The translations under genes and the position numbers were made by a program. The notes beneath the pieces were generated by a model. The model made no database searches. It had not been told where the DNA came from and saw only the letters and a list, made by a program, of their open reading frames with translations. 34,694 nt of DNA from Verrucomicrobiota bacterium. Lineage in GTDB: Bacteria > Verrucomicrobiota > Verrucomicrobiia > Limisphaerales > UBA9464. Location: the NCBI GenBank assembly GCA_029865985.1, contig JARXAF010000097.1, positions 1 to 34,694 on the forward strand, read 5' to 3'. Every line of letters begins with the position of its first letter. The stretch's first letter is position 1. Below, one piece after another: positions 1-7,550 of the stretch.

Positions 1-158
1 GCGCTGTAATCGGTTCCAAGAACTTTGTGGAATCCATGGCCCTCTATCATCAAAATTGGCTCCAAAAAAAACGCCAACCGTCCGCACACCCGCTATCCCA
101 GTTAAAAAACTCAACCCTCTTCAGCCTCAGGCCCTTGCGAAACAGGGCGATTGGTTAG
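1..158 (+). CDS. C-terminal fragment of an IS200-like (Y1) / REP-associated tyrosine transposase (RAYT)-type protein, truncated by window edge
   Basis: Frame from nt 3 reads AVIGSKNFVESMALYHQNWLQKKRQPSAHPLSQLKNSTLFSLRPLRNRAIG* (stop 156-158). It aligns with the C-terminus of the ORF at the other edge (VLGSKGFVDGVFERYRERFGPNRRSGARPIRAVPLPGLMALRDLRVDVVG). Confidence 0.62.
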   Translation, partial: AVIGSKNFVESMALYHQNWLQKKRQPSAHPLSQLKNSTLFSLRPLRNRAIG

Positions 159-302
159 AAAGACGCAGAGATCTTCAGCAAGTTTTTGTTTCCCTGTGTT
201 TTTCCGCAAAGCTCACATTGGATTACCCGAAGGTTTGCAAGTCGCCCCATAGCAAGCCGGCTTCCAACCTAATTTCTCTAGCTGCAGTTACCAAATGTCA
301 GC

Positions 303-348
303 GGGCGGTCAAAACCAGCCAGTAAAGGGCGGTTCAAAACCAGCCAGT
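303..348 (+). repeat. Left terminal tandem repeat of the IS21 element (two copies of GGGCGGT(T)CAAAACCAGCCAGT)
   Basis: 303-323 GGGCGGTCAAAACCAGCCAGT and 327-348 GGGCGGTTCAAAACCAGCCAGT, separated by AAA. Confidence 0.93.
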
Positions 349-406
349 GTCTGAGGTGAACAAGTTCATTGCCGAGCGGGCCCGATTATTGGGTCCGTGA
401 GGGCGG

Positions 407-1978
407 ATGAACCACCTCTGCGTGAGCACCTGCGAAGCGATTAAAGCATTGGCCCTCAAGGGTTGGTCCGGACGACGGATCGCCCGGGAACTGGCCGTAA
501 ACCGGGAGACGGTGGCCCGATACCTGGGGCCCTCAAAACCAGCCATTCCGCCCCCCGGCTCTGCCCCTCCTCCAGAGTCAAACCCGGCCATTCCGCCCCT
601 CGGCTCCGAGGGCACCGGCACGGGCTCAGCACCAAAACCAGCCATTCCGACCGTCGGCTCCCGCGCTGGTCGCCGCAGTCTCTGCGAGGTTCACTTGGCC
701 GAGATCACCTTGGCTATCGAGCAAGGCCTCTCGGCTCAACGGATCTATCAGGATCTGGTCACAAGCCACGCCTTTGCCGGGAGCTACACGTCGGTCAAAC
801 GCTTCGTCCACCGCCGCCGCGCCAGCCAGAAGCTTCCTTTCCGCCGTTGGGAGAGTGAGCCGGGCGAGGAAGCCCAGATCGATTTCGGTCAGGGAGCCTG
901 GGTGATCGACGAGCACGGCAAACGCCGTCGACCTCATCTCCTTCGTGTCATCTTGAGTCATTCGCGCAAGGGTTACAGCGAAGTGCTCTGGCGACAGACG
1001 ACCGAGGAGTTTATCCGGGGGCTAGAGAACGCCTTTCGCTCCTTCGGGGGTGTTCCGGCCAAACTGATTGTCGACAACTTGCGCGCCGCCGTCAGCCGTT
1101 GTGATTGGTTTGAACCGGAACTCAACCCCAAGGTGCGCGAGTTCTGTGCTCACTATGGCACGGTAATGCTGCCCACCCGACCCGCCATGCCTCGGCACAA
1201 GGGCAAGGTCGAGGCAGGTGTCAAATACGGCCAGAACAACGCCCTTAAAGGCCACGAGTTCAAGAGCTTGGCCGCTCAAAACGCCCATCTTATCGAGTGG
1301 GAACGGACGGTTGCCGACACCCGCCTCCACGGCACCATCCGCCGCCAGGTGGCTCAGCAGTTCCGAGATGTTGAACGGCCCAGATTGCAGCCTTTGCCGG
1401 CCAGTCTCTTCCCGATGTTTTCCGAAGCTCGAAGGTCTGTACATCGGGACGGTCACATTGAACTCCAGAAGGCCTTCTACTCCGTGCCTCCGGAGTTCAT
1501 GGGTCAACAGGTCTGGGTCCGCTGGGAGTCGAAGCTCGTGCGCCTGTTTGACGAGCGAATGAAGCCTATCGCCCTGCATGCCCGGGTGGATCCTGGACGC
1601 TTCAGCACCGATCAGGCTCACATCCATAGCCATAAGCGTGCCTTCATCGAACGGGGCGTCGACTACATGCTCGAACGGGCTGCCCTCATGGGCAAAGCCA
1701 GCGGGAACTGGACCCGACGGATGTACGAGGTCCGCGGTGTCGAAGGGATCCGGGTTCTGCAGGGATTCCTGGGGTTAGTAGATGACCACCCCATTGGACT
1801 CATCGAGCGAGCTGCCGCTCGAGCCTTTGATCAAGGGGCCTGGCGCTTGCGGGATCTCAAGACCTTGCTCGCCGAACCGTCACCCCAGTTAACGCTGGGC
1901 TTTCTCGAAAGCCATCCCCTCATCCGCGATCTCAATCAGTACGCCCAACTCACCCCCGACTGCTTCTCACCCTTATGA
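407..1978 (+). CDS. istA: IS21 family transposase IstA
   Basis: 523 aa; N-terminal HTH (IKALALKGWSGRRIARELAVNRETVARYL), DDE integrase core (EAQIDFGQGAWV, LIVDNLRAAV, PRHKGKVEAGVKY). Confidence 0.95.
   Translation: MNHLCVSTCEAIKALALKGWSGRRIARELAVNRETVARYLGPSKPAIPPPGSAPPPESNPAIPPLGSEGTGTGSAPKPAIPTVGSRAGRRSLCEVHLAEITLAIEQGLSAQRIYQDLVTSHAFAGSYTSVKRFVHRRRASQKLPFRRWESEPGEEAQIDFGQGAWVIDEHGKRRRPHLLRVILSHSRKGYSEVLWRQTTEEFIRGLENAFRSFGGVPAKLIVDNLRAAVSRCDWFEPELNPKVREFCAHYGTVMLPTRPAMPRHKGKVEAGVKYGQNNALKGHEFKSLAAQNAHLIEWERTVADTRLHGTIRRQVAQQFRDVERPRLQPLPASLFPMFSEARRSVHRDGHIELQKAFYSVPPEFMGQQVWVRWESKLVRLFDERMKPIALHARVDPGRFSTDQAHIHSHKRAFIERGVDYMLERAALMGKASGNWTRRMYEVRGVEGIRVLQGFLGLVDDHPIGLIERAAARAFDQGAWRLRDLKTLLAEPSPQLTLGFLESHPLIRDLNQYAQLTPDCFSPL
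534..660 (+). repeat. Three in-frame 28-bp repeats inside istA (CAAAACCAGCCATTCCGCCCCTCGGCTC-like)
   Basis: 534-561, 579-606 and 633-660; encode KPAIPPPGS / NPAIPPLGS / KPAIPTVGS. Confidence 0.9.
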
Positions 1979-2763
1979 ATACCGCCACCTTAGACTTCAC
2001 TCTCAAAGAACTCCGCCTCTCCGGCCTCGGCCAGAGCCTCCCAGCCCGATTGCAGGAAGCTGCCGCCAACCAACTCACCCACGCCGAGTTCCTCGAACTC
2101 ATCCTCCAAGATGAGCTCAACATCCGTCACCAGCGACAACTTGGGCGACGCACCCAAGCGGCTGCCTTCCGGCATCCGAAAAGTCTGGAGGACTTCGACT
2201 GGAGCTTTAACCCCGGAGTTCCCCGCAAAATGATCTTCGAGTTGGCCGCCGGAGGCTTCCTTCGAGAACACACCGACGTCCTCTTTCTTGGCCCACCGGG
2301 CGTCGGCAAGACCCACCTAGCTCAGGCCATCGGGCAGTCCGTTATCCGACTCGGCTTCACCGTGCTGTACACCTCGATTTTCGATTTGGTGAGGGACTTC
2401 CTGAAGGATGAAGCCGTCAACCATCAGGACCGAACCTTGCGGCGGTATTTGAAGCCAGACCTGCTGCTCATTGATGACATGGGGCTCAAGGCCTTGCCCA
2501 AGCACTCCGGCGAGTACCTCTTGGAAGTGATCATGCGCCGGTACGAAAACCGCTCAACGATCATGACGAGCAACCGACCCCTAGAAGAATGGGGAAAGCT
2601 CTTGGGCGATGTGCCGGCTGCCGGGGCCATCCTTGACCGCTTTCTTCATCACGCCCAGGTCATCGCCATCAAAGGTCGCAGCTACCGGGTCAAAGACTCT
2701 CCGATCTTGCGTGCCACAACCAACGAAGTCGCAACGCCTTCCGCCGCCAGCGACGCGAGCTAA
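1975..2763 (+). CDS. istB: IS21 family helper ATPase IstB
   Basis: 262 aa; Walker A GPPGVGKTHLAQAIG, Walker B LLLIDDMG; ATGA overlap with istA. Confidence 0.95.
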   Translation: MNTATLDFTLKELRLSGLGQSLPARLQEAAANQLTHAEFLELILQDELNIRHQRQLGRRTQAAAFRHPKSLEDFDWSFNPGVPRKMIFELAAGGFLREHTDVLFLGPPGVGKTHLAQAIGQSVIRLGFTVLYTSIFDLVRDFLKDEAVNHQDRTLRRYLKPDLLLIDDMGLKALPKHSGEYLLEVIMRRYENRSTIMTSNRPLEEWGKLLGDVPAAGAILDRFLHHAQVIAIKGRSYRVKDSPILRATTNEVATPSAASDAS

Positions 2764-2863
2764 GGCTCGCACAGCATCGTCGCCGGCTCATTTATCCGGC
2801 AATCCATCCGCCAACACTCTCTTGCCCTTCAACCTCAAAAACCCTATCAAACAAACACCTCAG

Positions 2864-2910
2864 ACTGGCTGGTTTTGAACCGCCCTTTACTGGCTGGTTT
2901 TGAACCGCCC
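2864..2910 (-). repeat. Right terminal tandem repeat of the IS21 element (inverted copies)
   Basis: 2864-2885 and 2889-2910 ACTGGCTGGTTTTGAACCGCCC, separated by TTT; reverse complement of the left repeats. Confidence 0.93.
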
Positions 2911-3027
2911 GGTGACACCAAATTCAGCAACTCGGAGAAACCCACCGCGCTCTAAGCTCACCTCGGAACCGGTATTTCACTTCGGATGGGTGGGCTCAGC
3001 AAACCGAAGTTAGCATCATCACAGGAC

Positions 3028-3038
3028 AGCCTGTCCCT
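3028..3038 (+). repeat. Dispersed intergenic repeat AGCCTGTCCCT
   Basis: Part of a 13-bp near-palindrome GGACAG-C-CTGTCC (3024-3036), upstream of purD. Confidence 0.75.
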
Positions 3039-3089
3039 TTTTAAAAACCAATCGATTTGCGGCAGCCAATTCATCGCAACGATCGAGTC

Positions 3090-3101
3090 GAGCCTGTCCC
3101 T
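3090..3101 (+). repeat. Dispersed intergenic repeat GAGCCTGTCCCT
   Basis: Same core as 3028, 63 bp downstream, same orientation. Confidence 0.75.
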
Positions 3102-3194
3102 CTCTTTCCGTTTTCATCCTTTTTTAAAACGCGCCGCAACATGTGGGAAATCCGCTTCCTTGGTGGACAGGGTGCTGATTGACTCGCCAGACGG

Positions 3195-4487
3195 ATGAAG
3201 GTTCTTGTTGTCGGTTCGGGTGGTCGTGAACACGCACTGGTCTGGAAACTCGCAAGCTCGCCGCATGTGACGGAGTTGGCGTGCGCACCTGGGAACGCGG
3301 GGACGTCGGGGGTTTTTCTTCGCTCCGGCAATCTGGCGACCAATGTGCCGATCGCTGCAGATTCCCTGGAAGCCCTGCGCGACTATGCGGTTCATCACCG
3401 CATCGATCTGACGGTCGTTGGCCCGGACAACCCCCTCGCTCTCGGTATCGTCGACCTCTTTCAGGCGGCTGGCCTGCGAATCTGGGGACCCAATCGCCGC
3501 GCAGCCCAGTTCGAGTATTCTAAGGCGTTTTCACAGGACTTCATGCTGCGCCATCAGATCCCAACCGCTCGATCTGGCGTTTTCACCGACGCTGTGGCTG
3601 CACGACGTTTTGTTGCAGAACTCGAGGGGCGCTGTGCGGTCAAAGCTGATGGTCTCGCCCTGGGCAAAGGTGTGCTGCTGACCCATTCGATCTCCGAAGC
3701 TGAAAAGACCGTCGATGACATGCTGCTCCGAGGATCCTTTGGGCAAGCAGGCTCACGGATCGTCATTCAGGAGCTCTTGGAGGGGATTGAAATATCCCTC
3801 CACGCACTGTGCGACGGAAAGACCGCCCACCTTTTTCCAACAGCCCAAGACCACAAGCGCATTTCGGATGGCGACCAGGGTCTCAATACCGGCGGAATGG
3901 GTGCTTATTCCCCTGCACCGTTTCTTGATGGTACCACCTTGAATCAGGTCGGACGCGCGATCCTAGATCCTTGGCTTGCTGGCTGCGCCTCCGAGGGTAT
4001 TGATTTCAGAGGCCTCCTTTACCCCGGAGTGATGCTGACAGCGAACGGCCCCAAGGTATTGGAATTCAACGCAAGATTCGGAGACCCCGAAACTCAGGCT
4101 TATTTACCACGCTTGGAAAACGATCTGGTCGAAATCCTCTCCGCCAGCATCGACGGAACATTGGACCAAACGCCGCTTCGATGGTCTCCAATGGCCTGTC
4201 TCTGTGTCGTCATCGCCAGTGAAGGCTACCCTGGATCCAGCCCGAAAGGACGTCCGATCCACGGTCTGAAGGACCTGTTAAATCAACCTCAACTTCAGGT
4301 TTTCCACGCTGGAACGACCTGTAAAGACGGCGAAGTGGTCACAGCCGGCGGACGGGTAGTCGGAGTGACCGCCTGGGCGCCTACCTTACAAAAAGCCCAA
4401 GAGGCTGCGTACAAGGCCTGTGACAAGATCTGCTTCGATGGAATGCAGTTTCGGCGCGATATCGGAGCCAAAGGCCTGCGCTACTGA
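3195..4487 (+). CDS. purD: Phosphoribosylamine--glycine ligase
   Basis: [41 protein letters not shown]-grasp [21 protein letters not shown]. Confidence 0.97.
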   Translation: MKVLVVGSGGREHALVWKLASSPHVTELACAPGNAGTSGVFLRSGNLATNVPIAADSLEALRDYAVHHRIDLTVVGPDNPLALGIVDLFQAAGLRIWGPNRRAAQFEYSKAFSQDFMLRHQIPTARSGVFTDAVAARRFVAELEGRCAVKADGLALGKGVLLTHSISEAEKTVDDMLLRGSFGQAGSRIVIQELLEGIEISLHALCDGKTAHLFPTAQDHKRISDGDQGLNTGGMGAYSPAPFLDGTTLNQVGRAILDPWLAGCASEGIDFRGLLYPGVMLTANGPKVLEFNARFGDPETQAYLPRLENDLVEILSASIDGTLDQTPLRWSPMACLCVVIASEGYPGSSPKGRPIHGLKDLLNQPQLQVFHAGTTCKDGEVVTAGGRVVGVTAWAPTLQKAQEAAYKACDKICFDGMQFRRDIGAKGLRY

Positions 4488-4523
4488 TCGCCTCACACCC
4501 TGTTAAACACAGCAACACAACAC

Positions 4524-4534
4524 AGCCTGTCCCT
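4524..4534 (+). repeat. Dispersed intergenic repeat AGCCTGTCCCT
   Basis: Same 11-mer, downstream of purD. Confidence 0.72.
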
Positions 4535-4572
4535 CTCGTCTTCGACCACTCGCTTAAATCACTTCAACCATC

Positions 4573-4585
4573 GGAGCCTGACCCT
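4573..4585 (+). repeat. Variant of the dispersed repeat (GGAGCCTGACCCT)
   Basis: One mismatch (T to A) to GAGCCTGTCCCT. Confidence 0.5.
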
Positions 4586-4605
4586 CAATTGGTCCCAATT
4601 GGTCC
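4586..4605. repeat. Perfect tandem 10-mer CAATTGGTCC x2
   Basis: CAATTGGTCC at 4586-4595 and 4596-4605. Confidence 0.85.
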
Positions 4606-4699
4606 TTAAGATTTTGGCGGTGCCTTCCGATCAACCGTTGTCACTTCCGAGGCGTATGGCTGGGGCTTAAGCGCAGGAGAGATGACGCTCGGAGGCCAA

Positions 4700-5362
4700 A
4701 TGCCCAATATCTTCGAAGAAGCTCATCTTTCAGACAATGCCAAGGTGACCGGAGACGCGTTGGTCTTTGGACATTCCCGCATCTACGGCAATGCCCGGAT
4801 CTATGGAGATGCCCAGGTCTACGAGGATTCCCACGTTTCCGGAAACGCTTTGGTTTACGCAAATGGTCGAGTCTACGGCACTTCCCGGATCTGCGGCGAA
4901 GCACAGGTGGCTGGTCAGTCTCGGGTCTACGGAGATGCTCGAGTTTCCGGCAATGCCTTCATCCACGGTCAGGCACATATTCTTGGCTCCGCCCGGGTGA
5001 GCGGATCCGCACAAATCCTCGATGCTGCTCAAATTTCAGGCGATGCCTCGGTTTCAGGAAATGTCCGAATTTATGGAAACGCCCGCATCTCAGGGGATGC
5101 CCGGGTCTATGGCGATGTCCAAATCCTGGGCCAAGCGCTCATTGAAAGCAGCCAACACTGGTTTTCCCTCACCCAGGGCGGTGAGACCATGAGCATCTAC
5201 CGCTCCACACGCCCGGGCGGTTTCGAGATCAACATCGAAGGTCAGGAGGTAACCATAGAACTCCTCGACGAAGACTTGGGACGATTCGTTCAGCGCACCA
5301 TCGAGGCCAACTTCGATTTGGCGAAAAAGAAGGGTGCTCAGATATCAGCACTCAGACGCTGA
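4700..5362 (+). CDS. Hexapeptide-repeat (left-handed beta-helix) protein with short C-terminal domain; ORF could start at 4682
   Basis: About 23-24 consecutive hexads such as GNARIY GDAQVY, then SLTQGGETMSIYRSTRPGGFEINIEGQEVTIE. Confidence 0.85.
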   Translation: MPNIFEEAHLSDNAKVTGDALVFGHSRIYGNARIYGDAQVYEDSHVSGNALVYANGRVYGTSRICGEAQVAGQSRVYGDARVSGNAFIHGQAHILGSARVSGSAQILDAAQISGDASVSGNVRIYGNARISGDARVYGDVQILGQALIESSQHWFSLTQGGETMSIYRSTRPGGFEINIEGQEVTIELLDEDLGRFVQRTIEANFDLAKKKGAQISALRR

Positions 5363-5433
5363 GAGCCCCAGCGCCCAGCATCCGAATCGGGCCCCGCCCC
5401 GCCTTTGGATCAGTATCCCTCGAAAGCCAAGAT

Positions 5434-6246
5434 TCACGGAGACTCCGATGTCACCGCAACCAACGACACAGAACCGGATCGAGCCTTTTCCTCCAATTCT
5501 TCCCGATCAATCAGCAAGGTTGTTCCCGCTTCAAACGCCAGAACACGGACTCCGTTTTGGGAGCAAATCTCCACGGTTCGCGGCCCGACACAAGGGATGT
5601 CGAATCTCAGGTCATGCCCAACTCGGGCCAATTTGACCGCCACCGCGTTCCCGGTTTTGCCCGCCAATTTGCCGCCGCGTTCCAAACAGGTGTCCGTACC
5701 CTCAAACCCCTCGACAGCCAAGGTGGTCCCCTCCTTGACCACCACCGTCTGACCAATCTCCAGGCGGGCGATTTCTTTCGCGATTCCAAAGCCAAATCGA
5801 ATGTCAGCCAAAGCCTTCGACGGCAAACTGGCCCCAGCCACGTAGCCAAGGCCCGGCATCCAAGCCGAAAGCCACGGAACCGCGGGAACCAACTCGACCC
5901 CGTCCTTGGACAATTCCTCGCCGATAGCTCCGAAAAGGGTGTGAGCGTTCTTCTCTTTGAGCCGCAACAACAAGCTCATGGCCCGAAGATCCGGCCGGAC
6001 ATCGAACAGGTTCCGAGGTGCAATCTGCCCCAACATCACGCACTGACGGACACCCTGCGAAGTAAAGGCTCGGATCATCCGGGACAACTGCCCCACCTTG
6101 ACCCATTCCAATGAGGAAACTTCATCCGCCAAGGCTGGATCGGTTTCCCCTTCAAAACCCACTGCTACCACCGTCTCACCGCGGCGGCGAGCCTCACGGG
6201 CAAACAGGAACGGGAGGGATTTGCTTCCGGCAATCAGGCCAATCAC
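5434..6246 (-). CDS. lpxI: UDP-2,3-diacylglucosamine pyrophosphatase LpxI-like (DUF1009)
   Basis: MIGLIAGSKSLPFLFAREARRRGETVVAVGF; VVVKEGTTLAVEGFEGTDTCLERGGKL; FDIPCVGPRTVE. Confidence 0.9.
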   Translation of the reverse strand: MIGLIAGSKSLPFLFAREARRRGETVVAVGFEGETDPALADEVSSLEWVKVGQLSRMIRAFTSQGVRQCVMLGQIAPRNLFDVRPDLRAMSLLLRLKEKNAHTLFGAIGEELSKDGVELVPAVPWLSAWMPGLGYVAGASLPSKALADIRFGFGIAKEIARLEIGQTVVVKEGTTLAVEGFEGTDTCLERGGKLAGKTGNAVAVKLARVGHDLRFDIPCVGPRTVEICSQNGVRVLAFEAGTTLLIDREELEEKARSGSVSLVAVTSESP

Positions 6247-6355
6247 GTCGTTATTTTGCTCAAAAACATTTCCCGAGGAAAGAAACGCCTCATGAACCCC
6301 TGAGCCTCACAGACCAAACCATCCTCGATCGGCTGAGGCAGCCAGCCAACCTTCC

Positions 6356-6366
6356 AGCCTGTCCCA
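6356..6366 (+). repeat. Dispersed intergenic repeat AGCCTGTCCCA
   Basis: First of a direct pair spaced 21 bp. Confidence 0.72.
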
Positions 6367-6376
6367 GATGAACACT

Positions 6377-6387
6377 AGCCTGTCCCT
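6377..6387 (+). repeat. Dispersed intergenic repeat AGCCTGTCCCT
   Basis: Second of the pair. Confidence 0.72.
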
Positions 6388-6446
6388 ATGGAAAGCCTCG
6401 AAGACTCGGCCAATCCGGAACTACACCGCTAAATCCGCCGCGCCGG

Positions 6447-7427
6447 CTAAGCAAACGCTCGTCGAAGCTTGCGAAAACTCTTTGGAACAGCGGTCTCGGA
6501 CGGCTCCTTGCCCTCCATCTCCAGAGAAACCCAACCTTGGAAACCAGCCTCTCGAAGGATGCCTGCGATCCGGCGGTAATCGAGATCCAGAGTGTACCAC
6601 TCACCACCACCGGGATAGTCCTTGGCCTGGACCATCACCGTTCGGGAGGCGATCCGACGCAGGCGGTCATAGGGGTTCTCGAGAAAATTCCCGGTGTCCA
6701 TGAGCAGCCCGAAGTAGGGCAAATCGATCGCCGCGGCGATCTTCAGCATTCCCTCCACGGTCCGGGTCAATCCCCAGTGATTTTCCACCGCAAGAGTCAC
6801 CCCGGCCGCAGCCGCATGGGGCAGACATTCCTTGAGGCACTCGATGCACCACTGGAATCCCTGTTCTTCGGTGTACCCGGGCAGCACCGGCTCTTCCCCG
6901 CGCGCCTTCATCAGGTCGTCGAAGGATGCAATGGTGTTCCAACGCCCCGAGTTGATACGAACACAGGAAACCCCCAAAGCGGCGGCGATTTCGATGCACT
7001 TGATCGTGTGCTCCACCTGCTTGCGTCGAACCGACACATCGGGATCGACAAAATCCTGATGGATGGACAGGCAGACCAACGAGATGCCATGGCGAAATGC
7101 ATGGCGCTTGAGATCCGCAAAATACGCCCGGTGATCCGGAGTGAGTGGCTCCTTTTCGGGGATGTCCATCTGGCGGTGCAAGATATCAACCCCTTCAGCC
7201 CCCAAGGCAGCGGCCCGCTCAATGACCTGATGGAGGGTCACTTTGGGGTCTCGAAAATGCCAATAGGAGTAGGAGGCAATGGCCAACCGGATGCGAGGAG
7301 CCAGCGGCACCTCGGAAGCTCCATGAACCGAGGTCTGAATGGCCGTTGTTCCAGCGACGGCAGCGGCGATAGAACCGGTGGATCCCAAAAATCCACGCCG
7401 GGAAAGCGGAACAGAGGACGCGTTCAT
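6447..7427 (-). CDS. Sugar phosphate isomerase/epimerase (xylose isomerase-like TIM barrel) with Tat-type signal
   Basis: Internal start MNASSVPLSRRGFLGSTGSIAAAVAG (twin-Arg); IASYSYWHF, VDILHRQMD, TLAVENHWGL, LMDTGNF, VSLEMEG. Confidence 0.88.
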   Translation of the reverse strand: MNASSVPLSRRGFLGSTGSIAAAVAGTTAIQTSVHGASEVPLAPRIRLAIASYSYWHFRDPKVTLHQVIERAAALGAEGVDILHRQMDIPEKEPLTPDHRAYFADLKRHAFRHGISLVCLSIHQDFVDPDVSVRRKQVEHTIKCIEIAAALGVSCVRINSGRWNTIASFDDLMKARGEEPVLPGYTEEQGFQWCIECLKECLPHAAAAGVTLAVENHWGLTRTVEGMLKIAAAIDLPYFGLLMDTGNFLENPYDRLRRIASRTVMVQAKDYPGGGEWYTLDLDYRRIAGILREAGFQGWVSLEMEGKEPSETAVPKSFRKLRRAFA

Positions 7428-7442
7428 CGGAACGACGTTGCC

Positions 7443-7454
7443 GAGCCTGTCCCC
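7443..7454 (+). repeat. Dispersed intergenic repeat GAGCCTGTCCCC
   Basis: Just upstream of the preferred start (7427) of the adjacent minus-strand gene. Confidence 0.68.
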
Positions 7455-7550
7455 GGAGGGCAACCGGCAATGATTCGTTCACGGTGTCGCTAACGCTTTA
7501 CCCAGAGCAGAGAGCTTCTCGGGTTACAACGCCAGACCCAGAACTCTGCG

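Larger units (their letters stand above)
296..2917 (+). mobile_element. IS21-family insertion sequence, complete, 2622 bp
   Basis: istA and istB genes; ends TGTCAGCGGGCGG.../...CCGCCCGGTGACA inverted; flanked by 5-bp direct repeat CCAAA (291-295 and 2918-2922). Confidence 0.93.

Noticed and set aside
56-325. 89-aa plus-strand ORF at the left edge
   Set aside because: Overlaps the RAYT-type C-terminus in another frame and runs into the IS terminal repeat; no homology signal.
334-645. Minus-strand ORF with repeated GGMAGF
   Set aside because: Reverse complement of the IS terminal repeat and istA internal repeats; not an independent gene.
534-660. CRISPR-like array of 28-bp repeats
   Set aside because: Only three units with 17- and 26-bp gaps, in frame within istA; no cas genes. 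Better explained as coding repeats.
4641-5032. Repetitive minus-strand ORFs (for example MLRRRSGKCRRLDHLRKPKRF...)
   Set aside because: Periodic artefact of the hexapeptide-repeat gene on the other strand.
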